Source: Subtercola endophyticus (lineage in GTDB: Bacteria > Actinomycetota > Actinomycetes > Actinomycetales > Microbacteriaceae). Taken from it: 64,000 nucleotides of DNA. The notes beneath the pieces were generated by a model. That model was not told where the DNA came from, did no database searches, and was given only the letters and a program-made list of their open reading frames with translations. The position numbers and the translations under genes were made by a program. Location of the stretch: the NCBI RefSeq assembly GCF_021044565.1, contig NZ_CP087997.1, positions 682,001-746,000 on the forward strand. Direction: 5' to 3'. This document shows positions 17,745-26,679 of the stretch, one piece after another (positions within the stretch are counted from its first letter, which is position 1; every line of letters starts with the position of its first letter).

Positions 17745-18515
17745 GTGCAATCTGACCTCCCAGTAGCCGCCCTCGAGCTGCGCGGCCTCACCAAGCGGTT
17801 CGGCGAGAAGCTCGCCGTCGACGACCTCAGTCTGAGTGTTCCGGTCGGGTCGCTCTACGGTCTGGTCGGCCCGAACGGGGCGGGCAAAACGACCACGCTG
17901 TCGATGGCGACGGGTCTGTTGCGACCGGATGCCGGGCAGTCGTTCATCCACGGCGTCGACATGTGGCAGAGCCCGCTCGAAGCGAAGCAGCTCGTGGGCA
18001 ACCTCTCCGACGGCGTCAAGCTGTTCGATCGCCTGACGGGCGAGCAACTCGTCACGTACAACGGCCTGCTCTTCGGAATGGATCGGCAGACCGTCGCTGA
18101 GCGCGTGGCCGATCTGCTGCGGCTGCTCGATCTCGAGAGCGCGGCCGGCACGCCTGTGGTGGACTACTCGGCCGGCATGACGAAGAAGATCGCGCTCGCC
18201 TGTGCTCTCGTGCACGCGCCGAAACTGCTGGTGCTCGACGAGCCGTTCGAATCGGTCGACCCGGTGTCGGCCGCGAACATCCGCGACATGCTGACCGAAT
18301 ACGTCGAGGGCGGCGGAACGGTCATCGTCTCGAGCCACGTGATGGATCTCGTGCAGCGCATGTGCAACCGCGTCGCGGTGGTCTCGGCCGGGCGTGTGCT
18401 CGCGGAGGGAACCGTCGACGAGGTGCGCGGATCCGCCTCGCTCGAAGACCGTTTCGTCGAACTGGTCGGCGGCCGGCACCACTCGGAAGGGCCCGAATGG
18501 TTACGGCACTCCTGA
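17745..18515 (+). CDS. ABC transporter ATP-binding protein
   Basis: A 256-residue ATPase with Walker A GPNGAGKTT, signature YSAGMTKKIALA (a degenerate SGGQ-type motif) and Walker B LLVLDEPFESVDP. The arrangement resembles bacterial drug or antibiotic exporters (DrrA/CcmA type). I chose GTG 17745 because AAGGAG lies 7 nt upstream; a GTG at 17724 just after TAGGGT is the alternative. It overlaps the permease gene by 19 nt, so they form one transporter. Substrate unknown. Confidence 0.93.
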   Translation: MQSDLPVAALELRGLTKRFGEKLAVDDLSLSVPVGSLYGLVGPNGAGKTTTLSMATGLLRPDAGQSFIHGVDMWQSPLEAKQLVGNLSDGVKLFDRLTGEQLVTYNGLLFGMDRQTVAERVADLLRLLDLESAAGTPVVDYSAGMTKKIALACALVHAPKLLVLDEPFESVDPVSAANIRDMLTEYVEGGGTVIVSSHVMDLVQRMCNRVAVVSAGRVLAEGTVDEVRGSASLEDRFVELVGGRHHSEGPEWLRHS

Positions 18516-20074
18516 GGCTGCGGTTTCGCGTTCTCGGCAACACCCTGCGCCGCAGCCCCTGGCAACTCGTCGCGGTCATCATCGGGGGGCTGTACGGGCT
18601 CGGGGTGCTGTTCTTCGCTGTCATCGGTCTCGTGGCGCTCGGCTTCGCCCCGATCGAATTGGCGAGCACCATCGTCGTGCTGGCCGGTTCGGCGCTCATT
18701 CTCGGCTGGATTCTGGTGCCGCTGGTCGCAACGGGCATCGAGCAGACGCTCGAACCGGCGAAGCTGGTGCAGTTTCCGCTGCCGATGTCGAAACTGCTGC
18801 TCGGGCTGACGCTGGCGGGGGTGCTGGGCATCCCGGGCATCATCACGTCGATCGCCGCGCTCGCGACGGTGGGCACGTGGATCCGGTACCCGCTCGCCGC
18901 CGTCGCCGCGCTGGTCTGCGCGGCGCTCGGCGTGCTCATCTGTGTCGTCGGTTCGCGACTGGTCGCGGCGCTCAGTGTGTCGCTCTCGTCGCGCCGCCGC
19001 TTCAGGGAGCTCTCGGGCATCCTGATCTTCATTCCGCTGATTCTGCTGGGGCCGATCATCTTCTTCGTGGCTCAGGGCGTGCGAACGTCAGCCGATGCGC
19101 TGCCCGCGCTGGCCGGAGCACCGAGCTGGAGCCCGCTCGGCGCACCCTGGTCGGTGCCGGCCGACATTGCTCGCGGCGACGCGGGTGCTGCCGCCCTCAA
19201 ATTCGTCATCACGCTCGTGACGCTCGCGCTGCTGGCCGTACTCTGGCGGCGCAGCCTCGCCATCGCTCTCGTGACACCGGCGTCGAGCGCGCGCAAGCGT
19301 GTGGCGCGCGGCAAGATCGGGCTCTTCGGCGTGTTTCCGGCAACGCCAGCCGGTGCCGTTGCCGCGCGTTCGCTGACCTATTGGCTGCGCGATCCGCGTT
19401 ACGCTCGTCAGCTCATCGTGGTTCCGCTTATTCCCGTCTTGTTGTTGTTCTACTCGTATAACTTCCATTCGCTCACGCTGCTCAACCTCACCGGGCCCCT
19501 CATAGCGTTTCTGCTCTCGCTCAGCACCTACACCGACGTCTCATACGACGGCACCGCGTTCGCCACGCACGTCGCCGACGGGGTGCGGGGGAGGGATGAT
19601 CGGCTCGGCCGTGCCGTTGCGCTCGGCATTATCGCCTTGCCGCTGGTGCTGCTCGCCACCTTCATCACCGTGGCCGTCACCGGCTCGTGGGGGCTGCTGC
19701 CGCCCATCGCCGGGCTGGCGATCGGAGCGATGCTCTCGGGAATCGGCCTGTGCGCCGTGTCGTCCGCGCGCATCGTGATTCCGGTGCCCGCTGCGGGCGA
19801 CAACCCGTTCAAGTCCGCACCCGGCGCGGGGTTCACGACGGCGCTGAGCGCGTTCGCCATCTGGGGCATTCTGCTGTTGCTGACGCTGCCCGAGATTCTG
19901 CTGGCCGCTGCCAGCATGCTGTTCGGCATCGCCCTGCTGGGCTGGCTCGCGCTGCTCGTCGGTGTTGTTCTCGGGGTGGTGTTCGCGGTCGTCGGCATCC
20001 GCCGAGGCGGGGCGCTCTTCGATAACACCGCACCCGAGCTGCTCGGGCGCCTCAAGATGCTGCGCGGCGCCTGA
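18497..20074 (+). CDS. ABC transporter permease, large multi-pass
   Basis: 525 residues with about 12 hydrophobic segments and no soluble domain of note. The N-terminus (LLRLRFRVLGNTLRRSPWQ) is basic and cytoplasmic. ATG 18497 lies inside the 3' end of the ATPase gene with GGAAGG upstream, so the two are translationally coupled. Unlike typical ABC-2 permeases of about 250 residues, it is a double-length protein and may form the whole membrane part as a monomer or dimer. Substrate unknown. Confidence 0.88.
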   Translation: MVTALLRLRFRVLGNTLRRSPWQLVAVIIGGLYGLGVLFFAVIGLVALGFAPIELASTIVVLAGSALILGWILVPLVATGIEQTLEPAKLVQFPLPMSKLLLGLTLAGVLGIPGIITSIAALATVGTWIRYPLAAVAALVCAALGVLICVVGSRLVAALSVSLSSRRRFRELSGILIFIPLILLGPIIFFVAQGVRTSADALPALAGAPSWSPLGAPWSVPADIARGDAGAAALKFVITLVTLALLAVLWRRSLAIALVTPASSARKRVARGKIGLFGVFPATPAGAVAARSLTYWLRDPRYARQLIVVPLIPVLLLFYSYNFHSLTLLNLTGPLIAFLLSLSTYTDVSYDGTAFATHVADGVRGRDDRLGRAVALGIIALPLVLLATFITVAVTGSWGLLPPIAGLAIGAMLSGIGLCAVSSARIVIPVPAAGDNPFKSAPGAGFTTALSAFAIWGILLLLTLPEILLAAASMLFGIALLGWLALLVGVVLGVVFAVVGIRRGGALFDNTAPELLGRLKMLRGA

Positions 20075-20095
20075 GGCGTTACGGGCGTTCAGGCC

Positions 20096-20773
20096 CTACG
20101 GCGCCTTCGTCGACATGACCTGCTGCAAGAAGGCGGGGTCGCTGAAGAAGGCGAACACGATGGCCGCGATCCACACGGCGAACGTCAGGATGCCCAGGCC
20201 CAGCACGAACGGAAAGGCGAGCTTGCGGCGCTGCAGTCGGCGCACGCCGATCACGATGGCGAGCAGCTGCAGCACGATCGTCACGACCGCCGCGATGATG
20301 CCGGCCGTGCTCGATGACGACGACGCCTCGAAACCGGTGTATCCCTGAGCCGCTGCGGCCTGAGCGAGCACGGTATTGAAGTCGAACAGGGCGGGCAGCA
20401 TGCTCGCCGAGAGCAGCACGCCGAGAAACAGCAGGACACCCGTGACGGCGACGTCGACCGTGTTGATCGGCTTGGGCGCGGTCGTTCCCGGGCCGGTACC
20501 GGTGCCGGTGCCCTGCCCTGTGCCCGGGTACGCGCCAGAGTGACCCGTAGGCGGTGCATACGGCTGCGGCGGCGCGCTGTACGGAGCGGCGGGGCCTGAC
20601 GGGCTGTCGCCGGAGGTGCCCGGCGACCCGGCGGCCGGGCCGGGAGCGCCGTAGGGGCCCACACCCGACGTCGCCGGTACGTCGGAGTCGTTCGCCGGGG
20701 GCGCGGGCGGCTGCCAGGTCCAGCCGGGGGGAGCCAGTTCGCCGTACTTCGGTTTGGGTCGTTCGTCGCTCAT
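20096..20773 (-). CDS. Pro/Gly-rich membrane protein (DUF6264-like)
   Basis: 225 residues. The first 100 are a Pro/Gly/Ser/Thr-rich low-complexity cytoplasmic tail starting SDERPKPKYGELAPPGW; then come three or four transmembrane helices. The PKPKYGE start followed by a membrane core suggests the DUF6264 family seen in Microbacteriaceae, but I am not certain of the number. Function unknown. It ends only about 20 nt from the convergent ABC permease gene. Confidence 0.7.
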   Translation of the reverse strand: MSDERPKPKYGELAPPGWTWQPPAPPANDSDVPATSGVGPYGAPGPAAGSPGTSGDSPSGPAAPYSAPPQPYAPPTGHSGAYPGTGQGTGTGTGPGTTAPKPINTVDVAVTGVLLFLGVLLSASMLPALFDFNTVLAQAAAAQGYTGFEASSSSSTAGIIAAVVTIVLQLLAIVIGVRRLQRRKLAFPFVLGLGILTFAVWIAAIVFAFFSDPAFLQQVMSTKAP

Positions 20774-20863
20774 GTTCGGCTCACCGGGCCGAGGCCCTTG
20801 TTTTTGTGCTGATGTGTCGTGTCTGCGGGCCGAAATCGTCGAACCGGCCCGCAGACACCCGTG

Positions 20864-21916
<1,053 letters not shown>

Positions 21917-22003
21917 GTCATCTCCTTTGGTGGGCGCGATGGCAGCGCGCCGGCCTGCGTACAGACCTGAGTCTAGCGAAAGCGAGTGAAGTGACTCGAG
22001 CGA

Positions 22004-22009
22004 TAAGCT
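22004..22009 (+). promoter_or_regulatory. -10 box of a leaderless promoter
   Basis: TAAGCT lies 6 nt before the ATG of glpX. Confidence 0.5.
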
Positions 22010-22015
22010 GGCGTC

Positions 22016-22999
22016 ATGAGCGCCGACAGCACACCTCTCTATGAGCACCCCGACCGCAACCTCGCCCTCGAGTTGGTGCGAGCCACGGAGGCCGCCGCCA
22101 TTCGAGCGCAACCGTTCATCGGAAAAGGCGACAAGAACGCCGCCGACGGCGCCGCAGTCGACGCGATGCGCGCTTTTCTCGGCACCGTCGACTTCGACGG
22201 TGTCATCGTCATCGGTGAGGGCGAAAAAGACAAGGCCCCGATGCTCTTCAACGGCGAGCACGTCGGCACCGGCCGAGGGCCGTCGTGCGACATCGCCGTC
22301 GACCCGATCGACGGCACTTCGCTCACCGCCGCCGGGCGCCAGAACGCCATCTCGATGCTGGCCGCATCCGACCGGGGAACGATGCTCGACGCCTCTTCGG
22401 TCTTCTATATGAACAAGATCGTGACCGATGGCGACGGCATCGGAGTGATCGACATAGACCGGCCGATCGGCGACAACATCCGGGCGTTCGCCAAGGCGAA
22501 GGGCAAGGCGGTCGGTGACATTCGGGTGGCCGTGCTCGATCGTCCGCGCCACGCGCAGCTCATCGAAGACATCCGCGCGACAGGTGCCGGCACTCGGCTC
22601 ATGCTCGATGGTGACGTGGCGGGTGGCATCAACGCGGCGCGGTACGGCACTCGCATCGACATGTGCGTCGGCATCGGGGGCAGCCCCGAGGGCGTCGCCA
22701 CAGCCTGCGCCATCAAGGCGCTCGGCGGGTTCATTCAGACTCGGCTCGCCCCGAAAACCGACGACGAACGCCAGAAGGGCATCGACGCCGGCCTCGACAT
22801 CGACAAGCTCTACGAGGCGAACGACCTGGTGGCGGGTGACAACACCTTCTTCGTGGCTACGGGCGTGACAGATGGCGGCCTGGTCGCCGGTGTGAAGCGA
22901 CTCGGCCCCATTCTGCGCACCGAGTCGATCGTGCTGCGTTCGCATTCGGGCACGATCCGCCGCATCGAGGCCGACCACCTCGCCTCACGGTGGCTCTAG
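22016..22999 (+). CDS. glpX: class II fructose-1,6-bisphosphatase
   Basis: Hydrolyses fructose 1,6-bisphosphate to fructose 6-phosphate in gluconeogenesis. The 327-residue protein has the GlpX metal-binding motifs IGEGEKDKAPML and DPIDGTSLTAAG, and the substrate motifs VGIGGSPEGV and RSHSGTIRRIEA. As in M. tuberculosis (Rv1099c) this class II enzyme is probably the main FBPase. Leaderless promoter; divergent from fbaA, 99 nt apart. Confidence 0.97.
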   Translation: MSADSTPLYEHPDRNLALELVRATEAAAIRAQPFIGKGDKNAADGAAVDAMRAFLGTVDFDGVIVIGEGEKDKAPMLFNGEHVGTGRGPSCDIAVDPIDGTSLTAAGRQNAISMLAASDRGTMLDASSVFYMNKIVTDGDGIGVIDIDRPIGDNIRAFAKAKGKAVGDIRVAVLDRPRHAQLIEDIRATGAGTRLMLDGDVAGGINAARYGTRIDMCVGIGGSPEGVATACAIKALGGFIQTRLAPKTDDERQKGIDAGLDIDKLYEANDLVAGDNTFFVATGVTDGGLVAGVKRLGPILRTESIVLRSHSGTIRRIEADHLASRWL

Positions 23000-23019
23000 C
23001 CGTCGCTGCTTAAGGATTA

Positions 23020-23045
23020 GATCGGGCAGGCTGCGCGCCCCGATC
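23020..23045. terminator. inverted repeat between glpX and rmuC
   Basis: GATCGGG and CCCGATC (7 bp) flank an 11-nt loop in the convergent gap. GATCGGGC is repeated right after the stem. Confidence 0.4.
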
Positions 23046-23058
23046 GGGCGGAGCAGGC

Positions 23059-24612
23059 TTAGATCAGGCGCGGCTGCGGTGAGCGGTCGTCGACGCTGTT
23101 GAGGTCGTCTTCGAGTTCGAGCTGGGCCACCAGCTCGGGGCTCGTCAGGTCGCGGGCCTTCTCCTCGATGGGTTCGAGTGGCTTGAGCACGATCGACTCG
23201 TCGAGGGAGTTCAGCTTGCGCGCCGTGGAGTACACGTTGCGCTCGAACGACCCGATGAAGGCGTTGTAGTGCTTCACCGTGCGGTCGATGGTGCTACCCA
23301 GCTTCTCGATGTGCGAGGCGGTCACGGCCAACCGCGAGTACAGCTCTTTGCTGAGGTCGAACAGCGTCTTGGCCTCGTGCGTGAGCACGTCTTGCTGCCA
23401 GCTGAACGCCACCGTCTTCAGTAGCGACCACAGCGTCACGGGCGACACCAGCGCCACGCGCTTGCTGAACGCGAAGTCCATGATGCTCGGATCTGCTTCC
23501 ATGGCCGTCGAGATGAGCGACTCGCTCGGGATGAACGCCACCACCAGCTCGGGCGATGCATCCAGCCCCGCCCAGTAGCCCTTCGTACCGAGCGTCGTGA
23601 TGTGGTCGCGCACGGCCTTCACATGCGCCTTGAGCAACTCGGCCCGGCGTGCGCCTTCGGCGCCGGTTGCGGTAGCCGGAATCTGGCTCGCCTCGAGGTA
23701 TGCGTTGAACGGCACCTTCGCGTCGACGGCGATGTTCTTGCCGCCCGGAAGGTGTACCACCATGTCGGGGCGCCCGGCTCCGTTGTCGCTCGTGAGGCTG
23801 GATTGCACCTCGAAGTCGACCCGGTCGAGCAGCCCGGCCGCCTCCACCACGTTGCGCAGCTGCGTCTCTCCCCACACCCCGCGGGTGCTGTTCGAGCGCA
23901 GTGCCGACGCGAGCGATTCTGCGGTGTTGCGCAACCGCTCTTCGGATTCGGTGGCCGACTTCAGTTGCTGGCTGAGTTCGCCGTGCTGCTGGCGGCGCTG
24001 CTCTTCGAGTTCGGTGACCTTCGCCTGCACCAGGCGCAGACTCTCTTGCACGGGGCTCAGCGCCACCAGCACCTTGCCGTCGGACTTCACCCGCTCGGCT
24101 TCGGCGCGCTGCACATCGGCAAGACGCTGCTGGAACTCGGCCAGCCGCTCTTCTTGCTGGGCGATCTGGTTGCGGTACTGCGCGTCTGCGGTGCTGATCT
24201 GCTCGCGAAAGAGCAGTTCTTGTTCGCGCAGGCGCGCGGCGAACTGCTCACGGGCCGAAGCGAGCTGGGCATCGCTGTTCTCGCGCGCCTCAACCACTCG
24301 CAGGCGTGAATCGGTGAGCTGGGCATCCGTCTGCTCGCGAAGTTCGAGCGCCCGCCCGCGGGCCTCTTCTGCCTGCACCACGGCCCGTGCTTCTGCCTGG
24401 GCGAGCTGTTCGCGCAGGCCCGCGGCTGTTACCTCGGCTGTTGCCTTCAGCGTCTGCAGCTCGACGAGCTCGGCCAGCCCCGCGGCCGCCGCAGCGTCGC
24501 CTGCCCCGCCGCCGACGGCGCTCGAACGCCGCGCTCGAATGAGCCATCCCACGAGAAACCCGAGGGCGAGACCGATGGCGAGGCCTATCAGAACGGTTAC
24601 CAATGCATCCAT
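23059..24612 (-). CDS. rmuC: DNA recombination protein RmuC
   Basis: 517 residues: an N-terminal membrane helix (about 5-25), a long coiled coil rich in Glu, Gln and Arg (about 45-210), then the RmuC core with RGVWGETQLRNVVEAAGLL, PDMVVHLPGGKNIAVDAKVPFNAY and FIPSESLI. The core belongs to the PD-(D/E)xK nuclease-like superfamily and the protein limits inversions at short inverted repeats in E. coli. The window has many inverted repeats, but no specific link can be claimed. It is divergent from mmsA across two back-to-back palindromes. Confidence 0.95.
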   Translation of the reverse strand: MDALVTVLIGLAIGLALGFLVGWLIRARRSSAVGGGAGDAAAAAGLAELVELQTLKATAEVTAAGLREQLAQAEARAVVQAEEARGRALELREQTDAQLTDSRLRVVEARENSDAQLASAREQFAARLREQELLFREQISTADAQYRNQIAQQEERLAEFQQRLADVQRAEAERVKSDGKVLVALSPVQESLRLVQAKVTELEEQRRQQHGELSQQLKSATESEERLRNTAESLASALRSNSTRGVWGETQLRNVVEAAGLLDRVDFEVQSSLTSDNGAGRPDMVVHLPGGKNIAVDAKVPFNAYLEASQIPATATGAEGARRAELLKAHVKAVRDHITTLGTKGYWAGLDASPELVVAFIPSESLISTAMEADPSIMDFAFSKRVALVSPVTLWSLLKTVAFSWQQDVLTHEAKTLFDLSKELYSRLAVTASHIEKLGSTIDRTVKHYNAFIGSFERNVYSTARKLNSLDESIVLKPLEPIEEKARDLTSPELVAQLELEDDLNSVDDRSPQPRLI

Positions 24613-24618
24613 AGAAGC

Positions 24619-24664
24619 AGTGTCGCAGCACCCTCCGACACTGGCCGTGAACTCGGTCGGCCAG
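24619..24664. promoter_or_regulatory. two adjacent inverted repeats in the rmuC-mmsA divergent region
   Basis: AGTGTCG/CGACACT (24619-24625 with 24636-24642) abuts CTGGCCG/CGGCCAG (24641-24647 with 24658-24664). The arms share two bases. The spacing (11 and 10 nt) suits dimeric regulator sites for either divergent gene. Confidence 0.4.
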
Positions 24665-24722
24665 CCGTCACGAATGCGTATTAGGGTGTTCGAGTAACCG
24701 TCAGAAAAGGAACGTCTCCGCC

Positions 24723-26225
24723 ATGTCAGACACCGCGCTGCCCGTCGTCAACCACTACATCAACGGGGCCGAATCCGTGAGCACCAGCGGTCGTACCGCA
24801 CCCGTGTACGACCCCGCGCTCGGCCAGCAGACCAAGAGCGTGGCGCTTGCAGACGCCGCCGAGATCGAGGCCGCCATTCTCGCGGCCAAGGCCGCGTTTC
24901 CGGCCTGGCGCGACACGTCGCTGGCTCGCAGGCAGCAGATCATGTTCCGGTTCCGCGAGTTGCTCGCACAGCGCACGGGGGAGCTGGCCGAGATCCTCAC
25001 CAGCGAACACGGCAAGGTGCTCTCCGACGCGGCCGGCGAGATCTCCCGTGGCCTCGAGGTCGTCGAATTCGCCACCGGGTTTCCGCACCTCATCAAGGGC
25101 GAGTACTCAGAGAACGTTTCGACAGGCATCGATGTGTATTCGACCCGGCAGCCGCTCGGTGTGGTCGGAATCATCAGCCCGTTCAACTTTCCCGCCATGG
25201 TTCCGCTCTGGTTCTTTCCGATCGCCATCGCCGCCGGGAATACCGTGGTGCTGAAGCCGAGCGAGAAAGACCCGTCGGCGGCCAATTGGCTCGCCGCGCT
25301 GTTCACCGAGGCGGGGCTTCCAGACGGCGTGCTGAACGTCTTGCACGGCGACAAAGAGGCGGTGGATGGTCTGCTCACCAGCCCCGATGTGAAATCCATC
25401 TCGTTCGTCGGTTCGACCCCCATCGCGCACTACGTCTACGAGACGGCCACCCAGCACGGCAAGCGTGTTCAGGCCCTCGGCGGAGCGAAGAACCACATGC
25501 TCGTGCTGCCCGACGCCGATCTCGATCTCGCGGCCGATGCCGCCGTCAACGCGGGCTTCGGCTCGGCTGGCGAGCGCTGCATGGCGATCTCGGTCGTCGT
25601 TGCCGTCGAACCGGTCGCCGACGACCTCATCGAAAAGATCACCTCGCGTGTGGCGGGGCTCGTCGTCGGTGACGGCCGGCGCGCCTGCGACATGGGCCCG
25701 CTCGTCACCGAAGCGCACCGCGACAAGGTGTCGTCGTACCTCGACATCGCCACCGCCGACGGTGCGACGGTCGTCATCGACGGTCGCGGCATCGAGGTCG
25801 ACGGCGACGAAGCCGGCTTCTGGCTCGGCCCCACCCTCATCGACAAGGTGCCCATCACCTCGCGCGTCTACACCGACGAGATCTTCGGCCCCGTGCTTTC
25901 GATCGTGCGCGTCGCCTCCTACGACGACGGGCTCGAACTCATCAACGCCTCCCGCTACGGCAACGGCACCGCCATCTTCACCAACGACGGCGGAGCGGCC
26001 CGCCGCTTTCAGAATGAAGCCGAGGTCGGCATGATCGGCATCAACGTGCCGATTCCCGTGCCCGTCTCCTATTACTCATTCGGCGGGTTCAAAGACTCCA
26101 TCTTCGGCGACACCAAGGCCTACGGAGCCGACGGCTTCCGCTTCTTCACCCGCCAGAAGGCCATCACGAGCCGTTGGCTCGAGCCCTCCCACGGCGGCAT
26201 CAACTTGGGTTTCCCGCGCAATTAA
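24723..26225 (+). CDS. mmsA: CoA-acylating methylmalonate-semialdehyde dehydrogenase
   Basis: Oxidises methylmalonate semialdehyde to propionyl-CoA and malonate semialdehyde to acetyl-CoA in valine and inositol catabolism. The 500-residue aldehyde dehydrogenase has the NAD site FVGSTPIAHYVYE, the catalytic Cys in GSAGERCMAISV (in place of the usual GQ-C pattern, as in this subfamily) and the C-terminal FGGFKDSIFGDTKAYG. ATG with AAAGGA upstream. No other valine or inositol catabolic genes are nearby. Confidence 0.95.
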   Translation: MSDTALPVVNHYINGAESVSTSGRTAPVYDPALGQQTKSVALADAAEIEAAILAAKAAFPAWRDTSLARRQQIMFRFRELLAQRTGELAEILTSEHGKVLSDAAGEISRGLEVVEFATGFPHLIKGEYSENVSTGIDVYSTRQPLGVVGIISPFNFPAMVPLWFFPIAIAAGNTVVLKPSEKDPSAANWLAALFTEAGLPDGVLNVLHGDKEAVDGLLTSPDVKSISFVGSTPIAHYVYETATQHGKRVQALGGAKNHMLVLPDADLDLAADAAVNAGFGSAGERCMAISVVVAVEPVADDLIEKITSRVAGLVVGDGRRACDMGPLVTEAHRDKVSSYLDIATADGATVVIDGRGIEVDGDEAGFWLGPTLIDKVPITSRVYTDEIFGPVLSIVRVASYDDGLELINASRYGNGTAIFTNDGGAARRFQNEAEVGMIGINVPIPVPVSYYSFGGFKDSIFGDTKAYGADGFRFFTRQKAITSRWLEPSHGGINLGFPRN

Positions 26226-26230
26226 CGTTT

Positions 26231-26370
26231 GTGCGCCGCCCCCGCGGTGTTGATTGGTGCGCCGCCGCCTCTGCGGCGCACGCGTGCGACGGGATGCTCG
26301 GTTCTGGGTATTGGCCGCTACCAGCGCGGAACGCGACGAGCGCGGTCGCCGCGTTTCGCCGACCTCGTCG
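26231..26370. repeat. two-hairpin dispersed element, copy A
   Basis: First of two tandem units (period 135 bp from 26246). Hairpin 1 is GTGCGCCGC/GCGGCGCAC with a 7-nt loop (26257-26281). Hairpin 2 spans 26326-26359 with loop GCGCGG and 12 of 14 positions paired. The spacer between them contains TTGGCCGCTACCA, conserved in all three copies in the window. It lies downstream of mmsA. Confidence 0.85.
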
Positions 26371-26505
26371 GGTGCGCCGCGGTGTTGATTGGTGCGCCGC
26401 CGCCTCTGCGGCGCACGCGTGCGACTGCATGCTCGGTGCTGAGTGTTGGCCGCTACCAGCAGAGAAAGCGGCGAGCGCGGTCGCCGCTTTCTCTCGATTC
26501 CGTTT
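26371..26505. repeat. two-hairpin dispersed element, copy B
   Basis: Second tandem unit. Hairpin 1 repeats that of copy A (26392-26416). Hairpin 2 is a perfect 14-bp stem AGAGAAAGCGGCGA/TCGCCGCTTTCTCT (26461-26494) whose outer bases differ from copies A and C on both arms, so pairing is kept. A further partial start, GGTGCGTCGCCGC, follows at about 26506. Confidence 0.85.
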
Positions 26506-26550
26506 GGTGCGTCGCCGCGAACCCGACAGACGTGGCCGAGGCCGGCGCGT

Positions 26551-26590
26551 GCGGCCGAGATCTGCACGTGTGCCTGCCGATCTCGGCCGC
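26551..26590. repeat. 12-bp perfect inverted repeat upstream of ychF
   Basis: GCGGCCGAGATC and GATCTCGGCCGC are separated by 16 nt that contain the small palindrome GCACGTGTGC. It is not part of the 135-bp repeat. Confidence 0.7.
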
Positions 26591-26621
26591 GCGTGACTGT
26601 TTCGTTCGCGCGGTGAGGCCA

Positions 26622-26639
26622 CGGGCATCCGGATGCCCG
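26622..26639. promoter_or_regulatory. 18-bp perfect palindrome before the ychF promoter
   Basis: CGGGCATCC followed directly by GGATGCCCG, about 25 nt upstream of the ychF -10 box. It could be an operator or part of a hairpin. The 26226-26679 gap holds only these repeats and palindromes; no gene is supported. Confidence 0.45.
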
Positions 26640-26665
26640 GCGGAGCACTGTTCGCTCACCCCCGG

Positions 26666-26671
26666 TACGAT
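26666..26671 (+). promoter_or_regulatory. -10 box of a leaderless promoter
   Basis: TACGAT lies 8 nt before the GTG start of ychF. Confidence 0.5.
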
Positions 26672-26679
26672 AGACCCTC

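Noticed and set aside
21917..22978. upstream extension of the fbaA open frame to 704 codons
   Set aside because: The extension is the complement of glpX; the aldolase start at 21916 has a near-perfect ribosome site.
23597..24697. 366-codon plus-strand open frame
   Set aside because: Antisense of rmuC; its Ser/Ala/Arg composition is that of a shadow frame.
26174..26596. 140-codon ORF across the tandem 135-bp repeats
   Set aside because: Its reading through both copies reflects the repeat length (135 is divisible by 3) rather than coding; the sequence is Ala/Arg-rich and stems are conserved by paired changes.
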